A stretch of 64,000 nucleotides of DNA from Pseudomonas cuatrocienegasensis (GCF_900110925.1 NZ_FOFP01000009.1:62001-126000); one strand, 5' to 3'. Shown: positions 39,788 through 50,999, counted from the first letter of the stretch. Made by a program: numbers and translations. The notes: a model not told the origin generated them from the sequence alone.

Positions 39788-41797
39788 ATGACCGATCCCA
39801 TGCCACCTGTGGAGCCTCTTTACCGTCCTCTGGACCTCGAAACGGCCATCGACCTGCCACGCATCGCCATCGAGCAGGTGGCGCCGATGCTCGATGACGG
39901 CCGCTTTGCCGTTAAGGCGGTGGTAGGCCAGGCGGTCACGGTCACGGCCGTGGTGTTCGCCGATGGTCACGACCAACTGGGCGCCGCCGTGCTCTGGCGT
40001 GATGAGCAGGACCCGAGCTGGCGCCGCGTGCCCTTGCAGGAGTTGGGCAACGACCGCTGGCAGGCGCAGTTCACACCCACCCACATGGGGCGCGCCGAAT
40101 TCGTCATCGAGGCCTGGTGGGACCGCTATGGCAGCTACACCTATGAGCTGCAGAAAAAATACGCGGCCGGCGTCCCTGTGACCCTGGAGTTGCAGGAAGG
40201 CGAGTTGCTCCTGCAGCAGATTGCCGAGCAAGCCAGTGCGACCCAGGCCGAACGCGTGTTACGCCTGCTCGCCGAGCTGCAGCAGGCGCAGGCGCTGGAG
40301 GAGCGCGTGGCACTGCTGCTCGCCCCGGACAGCGTGGTGCTGCTGGCCGAGGCCAGTCGCCACCCGCATGTCGTGCGCAGCCAGCGCTACCCGGTTGATG
40401 TGGAGCGCCTGCGCGCGCAGTTCGCCAGCTGGTACGAGCTGTTCCCGCGCTCGCAGACCGACTCGGAGCAGCGCCACGGCACCTTTCGCGATGTCATCAC
40501 GCGCCTGCCGGATATCCAGGCGATGGGCTTCGACGTGCTGTATTTCCCACCGATCCACCCCATCGGCAGCAGCCACCGCAAGGGCCGCAATAACTCCCTG
40601 GTGGCGGGCGAGAACGACCCAGGCAGCCCCTATGCGATTGGCAGCGAGGAGGGTGGCCACGAGGCGATTCACCCGCAGTTGGGTAGCGTTGAGGACTTCC
40701 GTGCGCTGGTCAGTGCGGCGCGCGAGCATGACCTGGAAATAGCCCTGGATTTCGCCATCCAGTGTTCCCCAGACCATCCCTGGCTCAGTGAGCACCCGGG
40801 CTGGTTCAGCTGGCGGCCGGACGGCAGCATCCGCCATGCGGAAAATCCGCCGAAAAAATACGAAGACATCGTCAACGTCGACTTCTACAACACTGAGGCG
40901 ATCCCCAGCCTGTGGCTGGCCCTGCGCGATGTGGTGCGCGGCTGGGTCGAACTGGGTGTGACCCAGTTTCGCGTGGACAACCCGCACACCAAGCCATTGC
41001 CGTTCTGGGAATGGCTGATCGCCGATATCCGTACCGATCATCCCCAGGTGGCTTTTCTTGCCGAGGCCTTCACCCGGCCGGCGATGATGGCGCGCCTGGG
41101 CAAGGTCGGTTACAGCCAGAGCTACACCTATTTCACCTGGCGCAATACCAAGGCCGAACTGGCCGCCTATTTCACCGAGCTGAACGAAGCGCCGTGGCGC
41201 GACTGCTACCGGCCGAACTTCTTCGTCAACACGCCGGACATTAACCCGGCCTTCCTGCACCACAACGGCCGCCCGGGTTTTCTTATCCGCGCGGCGCTGG
41301 CGACCATGGGCTCGGGCCTGTGGGGCATGTACTCGGGCTTCGAACTGTGCGAAGCGGCGGCGGTGCCCGGCAAGGAAGAGTACCTGGACTCTGAGAAGTA
41401 CCAGCTGCGCCCGCGGGACTATTACGCCCCCGGCAATATCGTCAGCGAGATTACCCAGCTCAACCGTATCCGCCGGCAGAACCCGGCCTTGCAGACCCAC
41501 CTGGGGCTGCAGGTCTACACGGCGCATAACGACAACATCCTGTATTTCGGCAAACGCAGCGCAGACCTGGAGAACTTCATCCTGGTGGCGGTCTGCCTCG
41601 ACCCGCACAACGCCCAGGAAGCGCATTTCGAGCTGCCCCTGTGGGAGTTCGGCCTGGGTGATGACGCCGCAATGCACGGCGAAGACTTGATGAACGGCCA
41701 TACCTGGACCTGGCATGGCAAAACCCAATGGATGCGCATCGAGCCGTGGCATCAGCCATTCGGCATCTGGCGCATCCGCCCCGTTCGCACCGTTTGA
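39788..41797 (+). CDS. glgE: Alpha-1,4-glucan:maltose-1-phosphate maltosyltransferase GlgE
   Basis: GH13 subfamily 3 enzyme extending alpha-glucan from maltose-1-phosphate. 669 residues starting MTDPMPPVEPLY after AAGGAG. The N-terminal beta-sandwich and helical insert (about 1-200) precede the catalytic barrel: DVLYFPPIHPIG, nucleophile Asp397 in QFRVDNPHTKP, acid/base Glu426 in FLAEAFTRP, and Asp483 in FVNTPDINP; these match S. coelicolor numbering with an offset of three. First gene of a three-gene operon: the treS-pep2 fusion starts 11 bases later and supplies maltose-1-phosphate. Likely yields intracellular glucan for desiccation or osmotic stress. Confidence 0.97.
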   Translation: MTDPMPPVEPLYRPLDLETAIDLPRIAIEQVAPMLDDGRFAVKAVVGQAVTVTAVVFADGHDQLGAAVLWRDEQDPSWRRVPLQELGNDRWQAQFTPTHMGRAEFVIEAWWDRYGSYTYELQKKYAAGVPVTLELQEGELLLQQIAEQASATQAERVLRLLAELQQAQALEERVALLLAPDSVVLLAEASRHPHVVRSQRYPVDVERLRAQFASWYELFPRSQTDSEQRHGTFRDVITRLPDIQAMGFDVLYFPPIHPIGSSHRKGRNNSLVAGENDPGSPYAIGSEEGGHEAIHPQLGSVEDFRALVSAAREHDLEIALDFAIQCSPDHPWLSEHPGWFSWRPDGSIRHAENPPKKYEDIVNVDFYNTEAIPSLWLALRDVVRGWVELGVTQFRVDNPHTKPLPFWEWLIADIRTDHPQVAFLAEAFTRPAMMARLGKVGYSQSYTYFTWRNTKAELAAYFTELNEAPWRDCYRPNFFVNTPDINPAFLHHNGRPGFLIRAALATMGSGLWGMYSGFELCEAAAVPGKEEYLDSEKYQLRPRDYYAPGNIVSEITQLNRIRRQNPALQTHLGLQVYTAHNDNILYFGKRSADLENFILVAVCLDPHNAQEAHFELPLWEFGLGDDAAMHGEDLMNGHTWTWHGKTQWMRIEPWHQPFGIWRIRPVRTV

Positions 41798-41808
41798 GAG
41801 ACTCCTCC

Positions 41809-44800
41809 ATGGCGAAGAAACCCCGGCCTGCCGCATTTATCAAAGACCCGCTCTGGTACAAGGACGCGGTGATCTACCAGGTCCACGTGAAGTCCTACTA
41901 CGATGCCAACAACGACGGCATCGGTGACTTCGCTGGGCTGATCGACAAACTCGACTACATCGCCGATCTGGGCGTGAATACCATTTGGCTGCTGCCGTTC
42001 TACCCGTCGCCGAGGCGCGACGATGGTTACGACATCGCCGAGTACCGTGGTATCCACCCCGACTACGGCGATATGAACGACGCCCGGCGCTTTATCGCCG
42101 AGGCGCACAAGCGCGGCCTGCGCATCATCACCGAGCTGGTGATCAACCATACCTCCGACCAGCACCCGTGGTTCCAGCGTGCGCGCACTGCGAAAAAAGG
42201 CTCCAAGGCCCGTGATTACTACGTCTGGTCCGACACCGATCAGACCTACCAGGGCACCCGGATCATCTTCCTCGACACGGAAAAATCCAACTGGACCTGG
42301 GACCCGGTGGCCGGCCAGTACTTCTGGCACCGCTTCTACTCGCACCAGCCGGACCTCAATTTCGACAACCCGCAGGTGCTCAAGGAAGTGCTTTCGGTGA
42401 TGCGTTTCTGGCTCGACATGGGCGTCGATGGCCTGCGCCTGGACGCCATTCCGTACCTGATCGAGCGCGACGGCACCAATAACGAGAACCTGCCGGAAAC
42501 CCACGTCGTCCTGAAAAAGATCCGCGCCGAGCTGGATGCCACCTACCCGGACCGCATGCTGCTGGCCGAGGCCAATCAGTGGCCGGAGGACACCCAGCTG
42601 TACTTCGGCGGGGAAAACGGCGGCCTGGGCGACGAATGCCACATGGCCTTTCACTTCCCGCTGATGCCGCGCATGTACATGGCCATCGCCCAGGAAGACC
42701 GCTTCCCGATCACCGACATCCTGCGCCAGACCCCGGATATCCCGGAAAACTGCCAGTGGGCGATCTTCCTGCGCAACCACGATGAGCTGACCCTGGAAAT
42801 GGTCACCGACGATGAGCGCGACTACCTCTGGGACTACTACGCCGCCGACCGCCGCGCACGCATCAACCTGGGCATTCGCCGACGCCTGGCGCCTTTGGTG
42901 GAGCGGGATCGGCGGCGCATCGAGCTGCTCAACAGCCTGCTGCTGTCGATGCCCGGCACGCCGACCCTGTATTACGGCGACGAAATCGGCATGGGCGACA
43001 ACATCTACCTGGGCGACCGCGACGGTGTGCGCACGCCCATGCAGTGGTCGGTCGACCGCAATGGTGGTTTCTCCCGCGCCGACCCAGCGAGCCTGGTGCT
43101 GCCGCCGATCATGGACCCGCTCTACGGCTATGCGAGCATTAACGTGGAAACCCAGTCGCGCGACCCGCACTCGCTGCTCAACTGGACGCGGCGCATGCTC
43201 ACCGTGCGCAAGCAGCAGAAGGCCTTCGGCCGTGGCACCCTGAAAATGCTCGCGCCGAGCAACCGGCGCATCCTCGCCTATTTGCGCGAGTTCACCGGGG
43301 TCGACGGCAAGCACGAGCTGATTCTCTGCGTCGCCAATATGTCGCGCGCGGCCCAGGCCGTTGAGCTGGAGCTGTCAGCCCACGCCGGCCGGGTGCCGGT
43401 GGAAATGGTCGGCGGCAGTTCCTTCCCGCCGATTGGCGAGCTGAACTACCTGCTGACCTTGCCGCCCTATGGCTTTTACTGGTTTTTGCTCGCCGACAAG
43501 GCGCAGATGCCGCATTGGCATGTGGAGCCGGTGGCGCAAATGCCGGAGCTGACCACCCTGGTGATCAAACGCGATCTGCAGGAGCTGTTGCAGGCGCCGC
43601 TGCGCAAGGTCGTCGAGCGTGACGTGCTGCCGGCCTACCTGGCCAACCGCCGCTGGTTCAGCCAGGACAGCACGCAGGCCAGCGAGCCGAGCCTGCTGTA
43701 CTGTCTGCCGTTTGGCGAGACCGACGCCCAGCAGGTGCTCTGCGAAGTGCAGGTAAAGGGCGCTGATGGCCTGGACAGCTATCAATTACCGCTGGGCTAT
43801 GTCGACGAGCGCGGCACGGGCAGCCACACGCCGCAGCAACTGGCCCTGAGCCGGCTGCGCCGTGGCCGCCAGGTGGGCCTGATGACCGATGCCTTCAGCC
43901 TGCCGTCCTTTAGCCAGGCGGTGTTGGCACAGCTGCGTCGCCAGACGGTGCTCACCGGGCAGGGTAGTGAGGTGCAGTTTCTCGGTACCGAACACCTGAT
44001 GACGGTCGAGGAGCGTAGCGACGAGGAAGTGCGCCTGCTGTCTGCCGAGCAGTCGAACAGCTCGGCGGTGATTGGCGAGCGCATGGTGCTCAAACTGATC
44101 CGCCGGGTCATGCCCGGCATTCACCCGGAAGCCGAGATTGGCGGCCACCTGACGCGCCAGGGCTTTGCCAATATCGCGCCCATGCTGGGCGAGGTGCGCC
44201 GTGTGGACAGTGCGGGCCAGTCGCACACCCTGATGATTCTGCAAGGCTACGTCAGCAATCAGGGCGATGCCTGGCAGTGGACTCAGGACACTCTGGAGCG
44301 CGCCGTGCGTGATCGCCTGGCCGCTGGCCAGACGGCGCTGGAGATGCCCTACGACGCCCTGGCCGATCTGGAAACCTTTGCCCGCGTGTTGGGGCAACGG
44401 GTCGGTGAACTGCACCTGGCCTTGGGTCAGGCCAGCGACGATGGTGATTTCGGCTATGTAGAAAGCGCCGCTGAACAGGCCGAGCACTGGGCGCAGAGCA
44501 TCGGCCGTGAGGTCGAACAGGCCTTGCATGCGCTGGAAGGCAGCCAGGCTCGCCTGAATGCCACCGACCGCGCCCTGGCCACACGCCTGCTGGGCCAACG
44601 GGCGGAGCTGCTTAAGCGGGTCGCGCAACTGGCGAAGCGTGCTACCGGCGGCATCTTGATGCGCGTACATGGTGATCTGCACCTGGGCCAGGTACTGGTG
44701 GCCCAGGGCGATGCCTACCTGATCGACTTCGAGGGTGAGCCGTCGCGCAGCCTGGCCGAACGTCGCGCTAAACACAGCCCGCTGAAGGACGTGGCCGGTG

Positions 44801-45141
44801 TGCTGCGCTCCTTCGACTATGCCGCCGCCATGGCGCTGCGCAACGCCCAGGGCAACGACCTCTCGGGCGAGGCCGAAGCGGCACGCCAGGAGATTGCCGG
44901 GCGCTACCGCCTGCAGGCCCGCGAAGCCTTTGTGCAAGCCTATCGCCTGGCGGCAGCGGACCTGCCCCATGCCTGGCAGCAAGGCGATGGCGAATCCGCC
45001 GCGCTGGCGCTGTTCAGCCTGGAGAAGGCCGCCTACGAAGTGCAATACGAAGCGCGCTACCGGCCCGATTGGCTGGGTGTGCCCGTCCAAGGCCTGAGCG
45101 AGCTGACCGACCACCTGATGGGGAGTAAACGCAATGACTGA
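41809..45141 (+). CDS. treS: Trehalose synthase/maltokinase fusion (TreS-Pep2)
   Basis: Bifunctional: N-terminal TreS interconverts trehalose and maltose, C-terminal maltokinase makes maltose-1-phosphate for GlgE. ATG 41809 gives 1110 residues, about the sum of TreS (545) and Pep2 (450-550). TreS part: nucleophile Asp212 in [11 protein letters not shown], Glu254 in [11 protein letters not shown], Asp325 in [11 protein letters not shown]. From about 570 the kinase follows: [13 protein letters not shown], variant nucleotide loop, and the catalytic loop [32 protein letters not shown] with Asp ligands. The fusion gives substrate channeling; stop overlaps the glgB start by eight bases. Confidence 0.96.
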   Translation: MAKKPRPAAFIKDPLWYKDAVIYQVHVKSYYDANNDGIGDFAGLIDKLDYIADLGVNTIWLLPFYPSPRRDDGYDIAEYRGIHPDYGDMNDARRFIAEAHKRGLRIITELVINHTSDQHPWFQRARTAKKGSKARDYYVWSDTDQTYQGTRIIFLDTEKSNWTWDPVAGQYFWHRFYSHQPDLNFDNPQVLKEVLSVMRFWLDMGVDGLRLDAIPYLIERDGTNNENLPETHVVLKKIRAELDATYPDRMLLAEANQWPEDTQLYFGGENGGLGDECHMAFHFPLMPRMYMAIAQEDRFPITDILRQTPDIPENCQWAIFLRNHDELTLEMVTDDERDYLWDYYAADRRARINLGIRRRLAPLVERDRRRIELLNSLLLSMPGTPTLYYGDEIGMGDNIYLGDRDGVRTPMQWSVDRNGGFSRADPASLVLPPIMDPLYGYASINVETQSRDPHSLLNWTRRMLTVRKQQKAFGRGTLKMLAPSNRRILAYLREFTGVDGKHELILCVANMSRAAQAVELELSAHAGRVPVEMVGGSSFPPIGELNYLLTLPPYGFYWFLLADKAQMPHWHVEPVAQMPELTTLVIKRDLQELLQAPLRKVVERDVLPAYLANRRWFSQDSTQASEPSLLYCLPFGETDAQQVLCEVQVKGADGLDSYQLPLGYVDERGTGSHTPQQLALSRLRRGRQVGLMTDAFSLPSFSQAVLAQLRRQTVLTGQGSEVQFLGTEHLMTVEERSDEEVRLLSAEQSNSSAVIGERMVLKLIRRVMPGIHPEAEIGGHLTRQGFANIAPMLGEVRRVDSAGQSHTLMILQGYVSNQGDAWQWTQDTLERAVRDRLAAGQTALEMPYDALADLETFARVLGQRVGELHLALGQASDDGDFGYVESAAEQAEHWAQSIGREVEQALHALEGSQARLNATDRALATRLLGQRAELLKRVAQLAKRATGGILMRVHGDLHLGQVLVAQGDAYLIDFEGEPSRSLAERRAKHSPLKDVAGVLRSFDYAAAMALRNAQGNDLSGEAEAARQEIAGRYRLQAREAFVQAYRLAAADLPHAWQQGDGESAALALFSLEKAAYEVQYEARYRPDWLGVPVQGLSELTDHLMGSKRND

Positions 45142-47335
45142 CGGCCGTCTCGACCGCGATACATTGGAGGCGCTGGTGCGCGCCGAGCATGGCGACCCGT
45201 TCGCCGTGCTCGGGCCGCACCCGGAAGGCGAGGGCACGCTGATTCGTGCCTACCTGCCGGCGGCATTGAAAGTCGAGGTGATCGACGCTGAAAGCGCCGC
45301 GTTGCTCGGTGAGATGCAGCCTGGCGCCATCCCTGGTTTATTCACCCTGCAGCTCGATCAGCGCCCGGCGTACCGTTACCGCATCCACTGGGCTGACGCT
45401 GTGCAGGAAACCGAAGACCCTTATGCCTTCGGCCCGCTACTGGGTGACATGGACCTGTACCTGTTCGCCGAGGGCAACCACCGTGAACTGGGACAGGTCT
45501 TCGGCGCCCAGCCGGTGCTGCACGATGGTGTTGCCGGGGTGCGTTTTTCTGTCTGGGCACCGAATGCTCGGCGCGTCTCGGTGGTCGGCGGGTTTAATGG
45601 CTGGGATGGCCGCCGCCACCCGATGCGCTTGCGCATGCCCAGCGGCGTCTGGGAGTTGTTTATCCCGCGCCTGACCCCGGGCGAGGTGTACAAATACGAG
45701 ATTCTCGGCGCCGACGGGGTGCTGCCGCTCAAGGCCGACCCATTGGCCCGCGCTACCGAGCTGCCGCCGGCCACCGGCTCGGTGGTGGCTGAAAGCATGC
45801 AGATCACCTGGCACGACCAGGCCTGGATGGCCCAGCGAGCAGCGCACCAGGGCCACGACCGGGCGTTGTCGATCTACGAGGTGCATGTCGGCTCCTGGCG
45901 CCGCGAAGGGGACGGTGAAGAGAGCAGGCCCCTGAGTTGGCACGAACTCGGCGATCAGTTGATTCCTTACGTGCAGGACCTGGGCTTCAGCCATATCGAA
46001 CTGCTGCCGATCATGGAGCATCCCTTCGGCGGATCCTGGGGTTACCAGCCGCTCTCGCAGTTCGCCCCCAGTGCGCGTTTCGGCAGCCCGGAAGACTTTG
46101 CCGTATTCGTCGACCGCTGCCACCAAGCCGGCATCGGCGTGATCCTCGATTGGGTGCCGGCGCATTTCCCCACCGATGCCCACGGCCTCGGCCAGTTCGA
46201 CGGCACGGCGCTGTACGAGTACGCGCACCCCTTCGAGGGTTTCCACCAGGACTGGGAAACCAACATCTACAACCTGGGGCGCAACGAGGTGCACGGTTTT
46301 ATGCTGGCCTCGGCGCTGTACTGGTTGCGCAGCTTTCACATCGATGCCTTGCGCGTCGATGCCGTGGCCTCGATGCTCTACCGCGACTACTCGCGCAAGC
46401 ACGATGAGTGGATCCCCAACCGCCACGGCGGCCGGGAAAACCTCGAAGCCATCGACTTTCTGCGTCACCTCAACGATGTGGTCATCCATGAAGTACCTGG
46501 CGCGCTGGTGATCGCCGAGGAATCGACCGCCTGGCCGGGTGTCAGCCGACCGACCGCCGAGGGCGGCCTGGGGTTCGCCTACAAGTGGAACATGGGCTGG
46601 ATGCACGACAGCCTCAATTACATGGCCGAAGACCCGGTCAACCGTGGTCATCACCACCATCAGATGACCTTCGGCCTGCTTTACGGGTTTTCCGAGCACT
46701 TTATCCTGCCGATCTCCCACGACGAGGTGGTGCACGGCAAGCGCTCGCTGCTCGACAAGATGCCCGGTGATCGCTGGCAGAAGTTCGCCAACCTGCGTCT
46801 GTACCTGAGCTTTATGTGGAGCCATCCGGGCAAGAAGCTGCTGTTTATGGGCTGCGAGTTCGGCCAATGGCGCGAGTGGAATCACGATCAGGGGCTGGAC
46901 TGGTACCTGCTGCGCTACGCCGAGCACCAGGGTTTGCAGAACCTGGTGCGCGACCTCAACGGCCTGTACCAGCAGGAGCCGGCGCTGCATCAGCTCGACG
47001 GTCAAGCCCAGGGCTTTCAGTGGCTGATTGGCGATGATGCGCAGAACAGCGTGTACGCCTGGCTACGCCTGGACCGTGAGGGCCAGCCGGTGCTGGTGGT
47101 GCATAACTTCACCCCGGTACCGCGCCCAGGCTATCGCATCGGCGTGCCCCTGGATGGCACTTGGCAGGTAGCGCTGAACAGCGATGCCGAGCACTACGCT
47201 GGTAGTGCAGCGGGTAGCCGTGAGGGCATTGCCAGCGAAGGGTTTGGCAGCCATGGCCAAGCCTATTCGCTGGTGCTCGATCTGCCGCCGTTAGGCGCGT
47301 TGATCCTGCGGCCGCAGCCGGTCACGTTCGGCTGA
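45134..47335 (+). CDS. glgB: 1,4-alpha-glucan branching enzyme
   Basis: Adds alpha-1,6 branches to the linear glucan made by GlgE. 733 residues (E. coli 728), with two N-terminal beta domains (about 1-110 and 115-220, including [24 protein letters not shown]) and the GH13 barrel: nucleophile Asp409 in [12 protein letters not shown], Glu462 in IAEESTAWP, Asp530 in [12 protein letters not shown] lies inside the treS end, so translation is coupled. No glgA, glgC or glgP is beside it, consistent with the GlgE route rather than the ADP-glucose route. Ends at a bidirectional terminator. Confidence 0.97.
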   Translation: MTDGRLDRDTLEALVRAEHGDPFAVLGPHPEGEGTLIRAYLPAALKVEVIDAESAALLGEMQPGAIPGLFTLQLDQRPAYRYRIHWADAVQETEDPYAFGPLLGDMDLYLFAEGNHRELGQVFGAQPVLHDGVAGVRFSVWAPNARRVSVVGGFNGWDGRRHPMRLRMPSGVWELFIPRLTPGEVYKYEILGADGVLPLKADPLARATELPPATGSVVAESMQITWHDQAWMAQRAAHQGHDRALSIYEVHVGSWRREGDGEESRPLSWHELGDQLIPYVQDLGFSHIELLPIMEHPFGGSWGYQPLSQFAPSARFGSPEDFAVFVDRCHQAGIGVILDWVPAHFPTDAHGLGQFDGTALYEYAHPFEGFHQDWETNIYNLGRNEVHGFMLASALYWLRSFHIDALRVDAVASMLYRDYSRKHDEWIPNRHGGRENLEAIDFLRHLNDVVIHEVPGALVIAEESTAWPGVSRPTAEGGLGFAYKWNMGWMHDSLNYMAEDPVNRGHHHHQMTFGLLYGFSEHFILPISHDEVVHGKRSLLDKMPGDRWQKFANLRLYLSFMWSHPGKKLLFMGCEFGQWREWNHDQGLDWYLLRYAEHQGLQNLVRDLNGLYQQEPALHQLDGQAQGFQWLIGDDAQNSVYAWLRLDREGQPVLVVHNFTPVPRPGYRIGVPLDGTWQVALNSDAEHYAGSAAGSREGIASEGFGSHGQAYSLVLDLPPLGALILRPQPVTFG

Positions 47336-47347
47336 GTGCGCCCCAGC

Positions 47348-47380
47348 AAAAAGGGCCTCCCTCACGGGTAGGCCCTTTTT
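47348..47380. terminator. Bidirectional terminator between glgB and ybhN
   Basis: AAAAAGGGCCT (47348-47358), loop, AGGCCCTTTTT (47370-47380), between convergent genes. Confidence 0.93.
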
Positions 47381-47394
47381 GTTGGGTTTCGGGG

Positions 47395-48369
47395 CTACTT
47401 GCGCAGGTGCCGGGCGCGTTTTTCCAGGATCAGGTAAACGATGCAGGCCAGCGCCAGGGGCAGCAGAAAGTAGATGGCCCGATAACCGATTAGCGCCGCG
47501 AGAATGGTGCTCTGCGGCATCTGATGCTGCAGCAGGGCAATAAACACCGCCTCCAGCACGCCCAGCCCTGCAGGGATATGGGTAACCACACCGGCGATAC
47601 TGCTGATCAGCAAGATACCCAGGATCGACGGGTAAAACGCCTCACTCGGCAACAGCACGTAGATCAGCGCCGCCATCAGCGACCAGTTCAAGGCACCCAG
47701 GCACGCCTGGATCACCGCCATGCGCAGCGATGGCAGGGTCAGCTCGACCTGGCGAAAGTGCCAGGTACGCCGCCGCGAGAACTGGCACGCCAGCAGGTAG
47801 GTAGATGCTGCCAGCAGCAACCCCACGCCGATAATCCGCAGCCCGGTGCTGCCGACCTCCCAGCTGCCGGGCAATTTGACAAAGCCCAGGGCAAACACCG
47901 CACCGGCCAGCAGCATATAGCCCAGCCAGTTGGTGATCAGACTGATGCTGAGGATCTTGGTGATGGTTGGCACATCCAGCCCGAGCCGTGAATACAGGCG
48001 GTAGCGCAGGGCGATGCCGCCGACCCAGGAGCTGAGGTTGAGGTTGAAGGCATAGCAGACGAAGGTCACCGGCAGCGTCTGCAGGGCCGGCAGCTTGTGC
48101 CGGGTGTAGTGCCGGCCGATCAGGTCGAAGCAGCAGTACGCCAGGTAACTCAGGGCGCAGATACCCAGCGCCAGCAGCAGGGTGCTGGCCTTGTAGGAGA
48201 GCAGGGCGCTGCGCACTTCCTGCCAGTCGAGGTTTTTGATCAGCATGAACAACAGCACCGGCACCAGAATAAACAGGCACAGGGTCAGAATTCGCTTGGC
48301 CCAGCGCCATTTCGGGTTTCCGGTTTGCTGCTCTGGCGCGCCGTCCAGTGTGCTGTCGGCTGCGCTCAT
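47395..48369 (-). CDS. ybhN: YbhN/UPF0104 family membrane protein (LPG synthase transmembrane-like)
   Basis: 324 residues from ATG 48369 after GGAGAG, with eight or more hydrophobic segments. Related to the membrane domain of lysylphosphatidylglycerol synthase: NLNLSSWVGGIALRYRLYSRLGL, ITNWLGYMLLAGAVF, THIPAGLGVLEAVFI. No soluble transferase domain, so it is not an aminoacyl-PG synthase. Last gene of ybhP-clsB-ybhN, the same order as E. coli, overlapping clsB by four bases. Probably involved in handling of anionic lipids. Confidence 0.88.
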   Translation of the reverse strand: MSAADSTLDGAPEQQTGNPKWRWAKRILTLCLFILVPVLLFMLIKNLDWQEVRSALLSYKASTLLLALGICALSYLAYCCFDLIGRHYTRHKLPALQTLPVTFVCYAFNLNLSSWVGGIALRYRLYSRLGLDVPTITKILSISLITNWLGYMLLAGAVFALGFVKLPGSWEVGSTGLRIIGVGLLLAASTYLLACQFSRRRTWHFRQVELTLPSLRMAVIQACLGALNWSLMAALIYVLLPSEAFYPSILGILLISSIAGVVTHIPAGLGVLEAVFIALLQHQMPQSTILAALIGYRAIYFLLPLALACIVYLILEKRARHLRK

Positions 48370-49604
48370 AGCGGGCTCTCCTGTTCCAGGCGTGCTTCCT
48401 GAGCCGGGGTGCTGTTCACCTGCGGTACCAGCAGCTTGAGCTTGGGCGAGTGGACAGGGAACCAGCCGGCAATCGCCGGGAAATGGCGCAGGAAGTGAAA
48501 GCTCAGAAAGATCAGCGGCATGCGCCACCAGTAGCCGCGCCTGGCTTTTTCCAGGCTGACGCTGCGGCAGGTTCGGCTGGCCAGCTGTTGCAGGTGATCG
48601 TAGAGCTGCTGGTTGAAGGCGGCATCGCGGATCATCACGTTGGCCTCCAGGTTCAGTGACAGGCTCAGCGGGTCCAGGTTGCTCGAACCGACCGTGGCCC
48701 ACTCATGGTCCACCAGCGCGACCTTGCCGTGCAGCGGCCGCTCGCAGTATTCGTGGATCTGCACGCCATCGCGCAGCAGGTAGGCATACAGCAGCTTCGA
48801 GCAGATGCGCACCATCGGCATATCGGGCTGGCCCTGCAGAATCAGGGTTACCTGCACGCCACGGCGGGCGGCATTGCGCAGCTCACGCAGCAGCCGGTAG
48901 CCAGGGAAGAAATAGGCATTGGCGATAACCAGACGAAAACTCGCCGAACGCACGGCCTCAAGGTAATGGGCCTCGATATCGGTGCGGTGCTGGTCGTTGT
49001 CGCGAATCGCCAGGCGCATGCGCGCGGTGCCGGCATAGCGGTTGCTCGCCGGGTGCGTGTGGCTGGGCGCGCGCTGCTGGGTGGCGGCGGACGGGTGCAG
49101 GGCGAAGAGGTCGAGGCTGGCCTGGTGCAGGTCAGCGACTATGGGCCCGCGTACCTTGACCGCGTAATCCTGCTTGGCCATGTCACCGAAGTCGGCCAGG
49201 TGGTCGGCACTGAAGTTGATGCCGCCGATATAACCCAGCTCGCCATCGATCACCACGATCTTGCGGTGCAAACGGCGGAACAGGTTGGTGCGCATGCCGA
49301 GGATCTTCGGCTGCGGGTCGAACACATGGACCTGCACGCCCACGCGGGCCATGTCGGCAACAAATTGCTGGGTCAGGTCGGCGGTGCCGTAGCCATCGAC
49401 CAGCACCTTGACCACGGCGCCGCGTTCGGCCGCTTCGATCAGGACCTGCTGCAGCTCGTCGCCGACCTTGTCCTGAAAGATGATGAAGGTTTCCAGCAGC
49501 ACCTCTTCACGGGCATTGCGGATGGCCTCGAAGACACTCGGGTAAAAGGCTTCGCCGTTGATCAGCAACTCGACCTCGTTGCCGTCTCTCCAGTTGAAAC
49601 TCAT
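48366..49604 (-). CDS. clsB: Cardiolipin synthase B (ClsB/YbhO)
   Basis: Phospholipase D superfamily enzyme that makes cardiolipin from phosphatidylglycerol. 412 residues, the E. coli ClsB size, with two complete HKD motifs: HRKIVVIDG...GGINFSADH (about 113) and HGKVALVDHEWATVGSSNLDPLS (about 295). No N-terminal membrane helices, unlike ClsA. The free-standing PLDc_N protein at 32450 could supply a membrane anchor, which is speculative. Overlaps ybhP and ybhN by four bases each. Confidence 0.92.
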   Translation of the reverse strand: MSFNWRDGNEVELLINGEAFYPSVFEAIRNAREEVLLETFIIFQDKVGDELQQVLIEAAERGAVVKVLVDGYGTADLTQQFVADMARVGVQVHVFDPQPKILGMRTNLFRRLHRKIVVIDGELGYIGGINFSADHLADFGDMAKQDYAVKVRGPIVADLHQASLDLFALHPSAATQQRAPSHTHPASNRYAGTARMRLAIRDNDQHRTDIEAHYLEAVRSASFRLVIANAYFFPGYRLLRELRNAARRGVQVTLILQGQPDMPMVRICSKLLYAYLLRDGVQIHEYCERPLHGKVALVDHEWATVGSSNLDPLSLSLNLEANVMIRDAAFNQQLYDHLQQLASRTCRSVSLEKARRGYWWRMPLIFLSFHFLRHFPAIAGWFPVHSPKLKLLVPQVNSTPAQEARLEQESPL

Positions 49605-50398
49605 AAACGCACCTCAACAGCCAACGGGGCATGATCGGATAAATGGGACCAGGGCCGGCGGTTGAGCACCTGGGGGACATGGGTGGTGGCGTTGCGCACA
49701 TAGATGCGGTCCAGGCGCAGCAGCGGCCAGCGCGCCGGAAAACTGCGCGCCGGGGCGCCGAACGCCTGGGCGAAGGCCTCGTGCAGGCCGTGCTCGGCCA
49801 GCACCGCATCGGCGCGCTGGCGCCAGTCGTTGAAGTCGCCGGCGACAATTACCGGCGCATCGGCGGGCAGCTCCTGCAACAGGCGCCCGAGCAGGCCGAG
49901 TTGTTCCTGGCGCTGCGACTCGTAGAGGCCCAGATGAACGCAGATCGCATGCAGCTCGCGTTGCCCGCCCAGCTGCAACACAGAGTGCAGCAGGCCGCGC
50001 TCTTCGTGGTCACCCACGGAAATGTCAAGGTTACGGTGCGTGCTGATGGGAAACTTCGACAGCAGGGCATTGCCGTGATCGCCTTCGGGATACACCGCAT
50101 TGCGCCCGTAGGAGAACTCCGGCCAGATGCTGTCTGCGAGAAACTCGTACTGCGGCATGCTCGGCCAGTCGCGGTAGCGCTGCGGATGGCCGACATGGGT
50201 GCCGTGTACCTCTTGCAGAAAGACGATATCGGCGGCGGCGGCGCGCACCGCTTCGCGCAGCTCCGGCAGAATGAAGCGGCGGTTGAAGAAGGAAAAACCC
50301 TTGTGCGTGTTAAGGGTCAGTACCCGCAGGCGCATCTCGCTGGGAGCGGGGGCCGGGTTGCTCGCTGCGGTGGGTGCCTCGGGCAGTACGGGGCTCAT
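49601..50398 (-). CDS. ybhP: Endonuclease/exonuclease/phosphatase family protein (YbhP)
   Basis: 265 residues from ATG 50398 (no clear leader). EEP-fold motifs: LNTHKGFS, DIVFLQEVHG with metal ligand Glu, HAICVHLGLY, VIVAGDFNDWR with catalytic Asp-Asn, and the final WSHLSDHAPLAVEV with Asp-His. E. coli YbhP sits in the same position before clsB. Substrate unknown; phospholipid phosphoester or nucleic acid is possible. First gene of the operon; region 50399-50543 before it shows no gene. Confidence 0.88.
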   Translation of the reverse strand: MSPVLPEAPTAASNPAPAPSEMRLRVLTLNTHKGFSFFNRRFILPELREAVRAAAADIVFLQEVHGTHVGHPQRYRDWPSMPQYEFLADSIWPEFSYGRNAVYPEGDHGNALLSKFPISTHRNLDISVGDHEERGLLHSVLQLGGQRELHAICVHLGLYESQRQEQLGLLGRLLQELPADAPVIVAGDFNDWRQRADAVLAEHGLHEAFAQAFGAPARSFPARWPLLRLDRIYVRNATTHVPQVLNRRPWSHLSDHAPLAVEVRL

Positions 50399-50543
50399 GG
50401 CAACGCTCCTTGTGCGCCACCTGGGGCGGACAGTGCGCCCGCGGCCAGGTGGCGGATGTCCAGTAAACGCCGTGCGGGGTAAGGCGCGGCGTCTCGATCG
50501 TGCAGAGGATTAGGTGTAAGGGCTCGCATCGAATCAGGCAGGC

Positions 50544-50957
50544 TCAGTGACCTTTGGCGACACCCTGCAGCAGGGTGCTGCTGGCATCGGGGTTGTGGCT
50601 GCTGGCGATATTGCCGAGTGACACCACGCCCACCAGCCGCTCGTCGCGGCTCATCACCGGCAGGCGGCGCACTTGGCTTTGCGCCATGCTGCGGGCCACA
50701 TCCTCTAGCGTTTCGTCTTCATAGCAGTAGCGCACATCCGGGGTCATCACCTCACCCACCAGGGTGTCGGCGGTACGCCCTTCGGCTACCGCGCGCACGA
50801 CGATGTCGCGGTCGGTGATCATGCCGATCAGGCGCTCCTGGTCGTTGACCATCAGCGCGCCACAGTCGATGCGCGCCATCATCGCCGCGGCTTCATGGAT
50901 GCTTTGCTGGGCAGTGATGGTCTGTACGCCACGGGTCATTACGTCACTGACTTTCAT
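50544..50957 (-). CDS. Tandem CBS-domain protein
   Basis: 137 residues from ATG 50957 after AGGAGG. Two CBS motifs: MKVSDVMTRGVQTITAQQSIHEAAAMMARIDCGALMV (1-37) and VGEVMTPDVRYCYEDETLEDVARSMAQSQVRRLPVM (about 68-103), each followed by GMITDRDIVVRAV or VGVVSLGNIA. Such stand-alone pairs bind adenosyl compounds and often act as energy or stress sensors. A candidate ECF-type promoter is 43-69 bases upstream. Partner protein unknown. Confidence 0.88.
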   Translation of the reverse strand: MKVSDVMTRGVQTITAQQSIHEAAAMMARIDCGALMVNDQERLIGMITDRDIVVRAVAEGRTADTLVGEVMTPDVRYCYEDETLEDVARSMAQSQVRRLPVMSRDERLVGVVSLGNIASSHNPDASSTLLQGVAKGH

Positions 50958-50999
50958 GGGACCTCCTGGGTCGGCGGGGTGCATGGGCTACCTTGTTAT

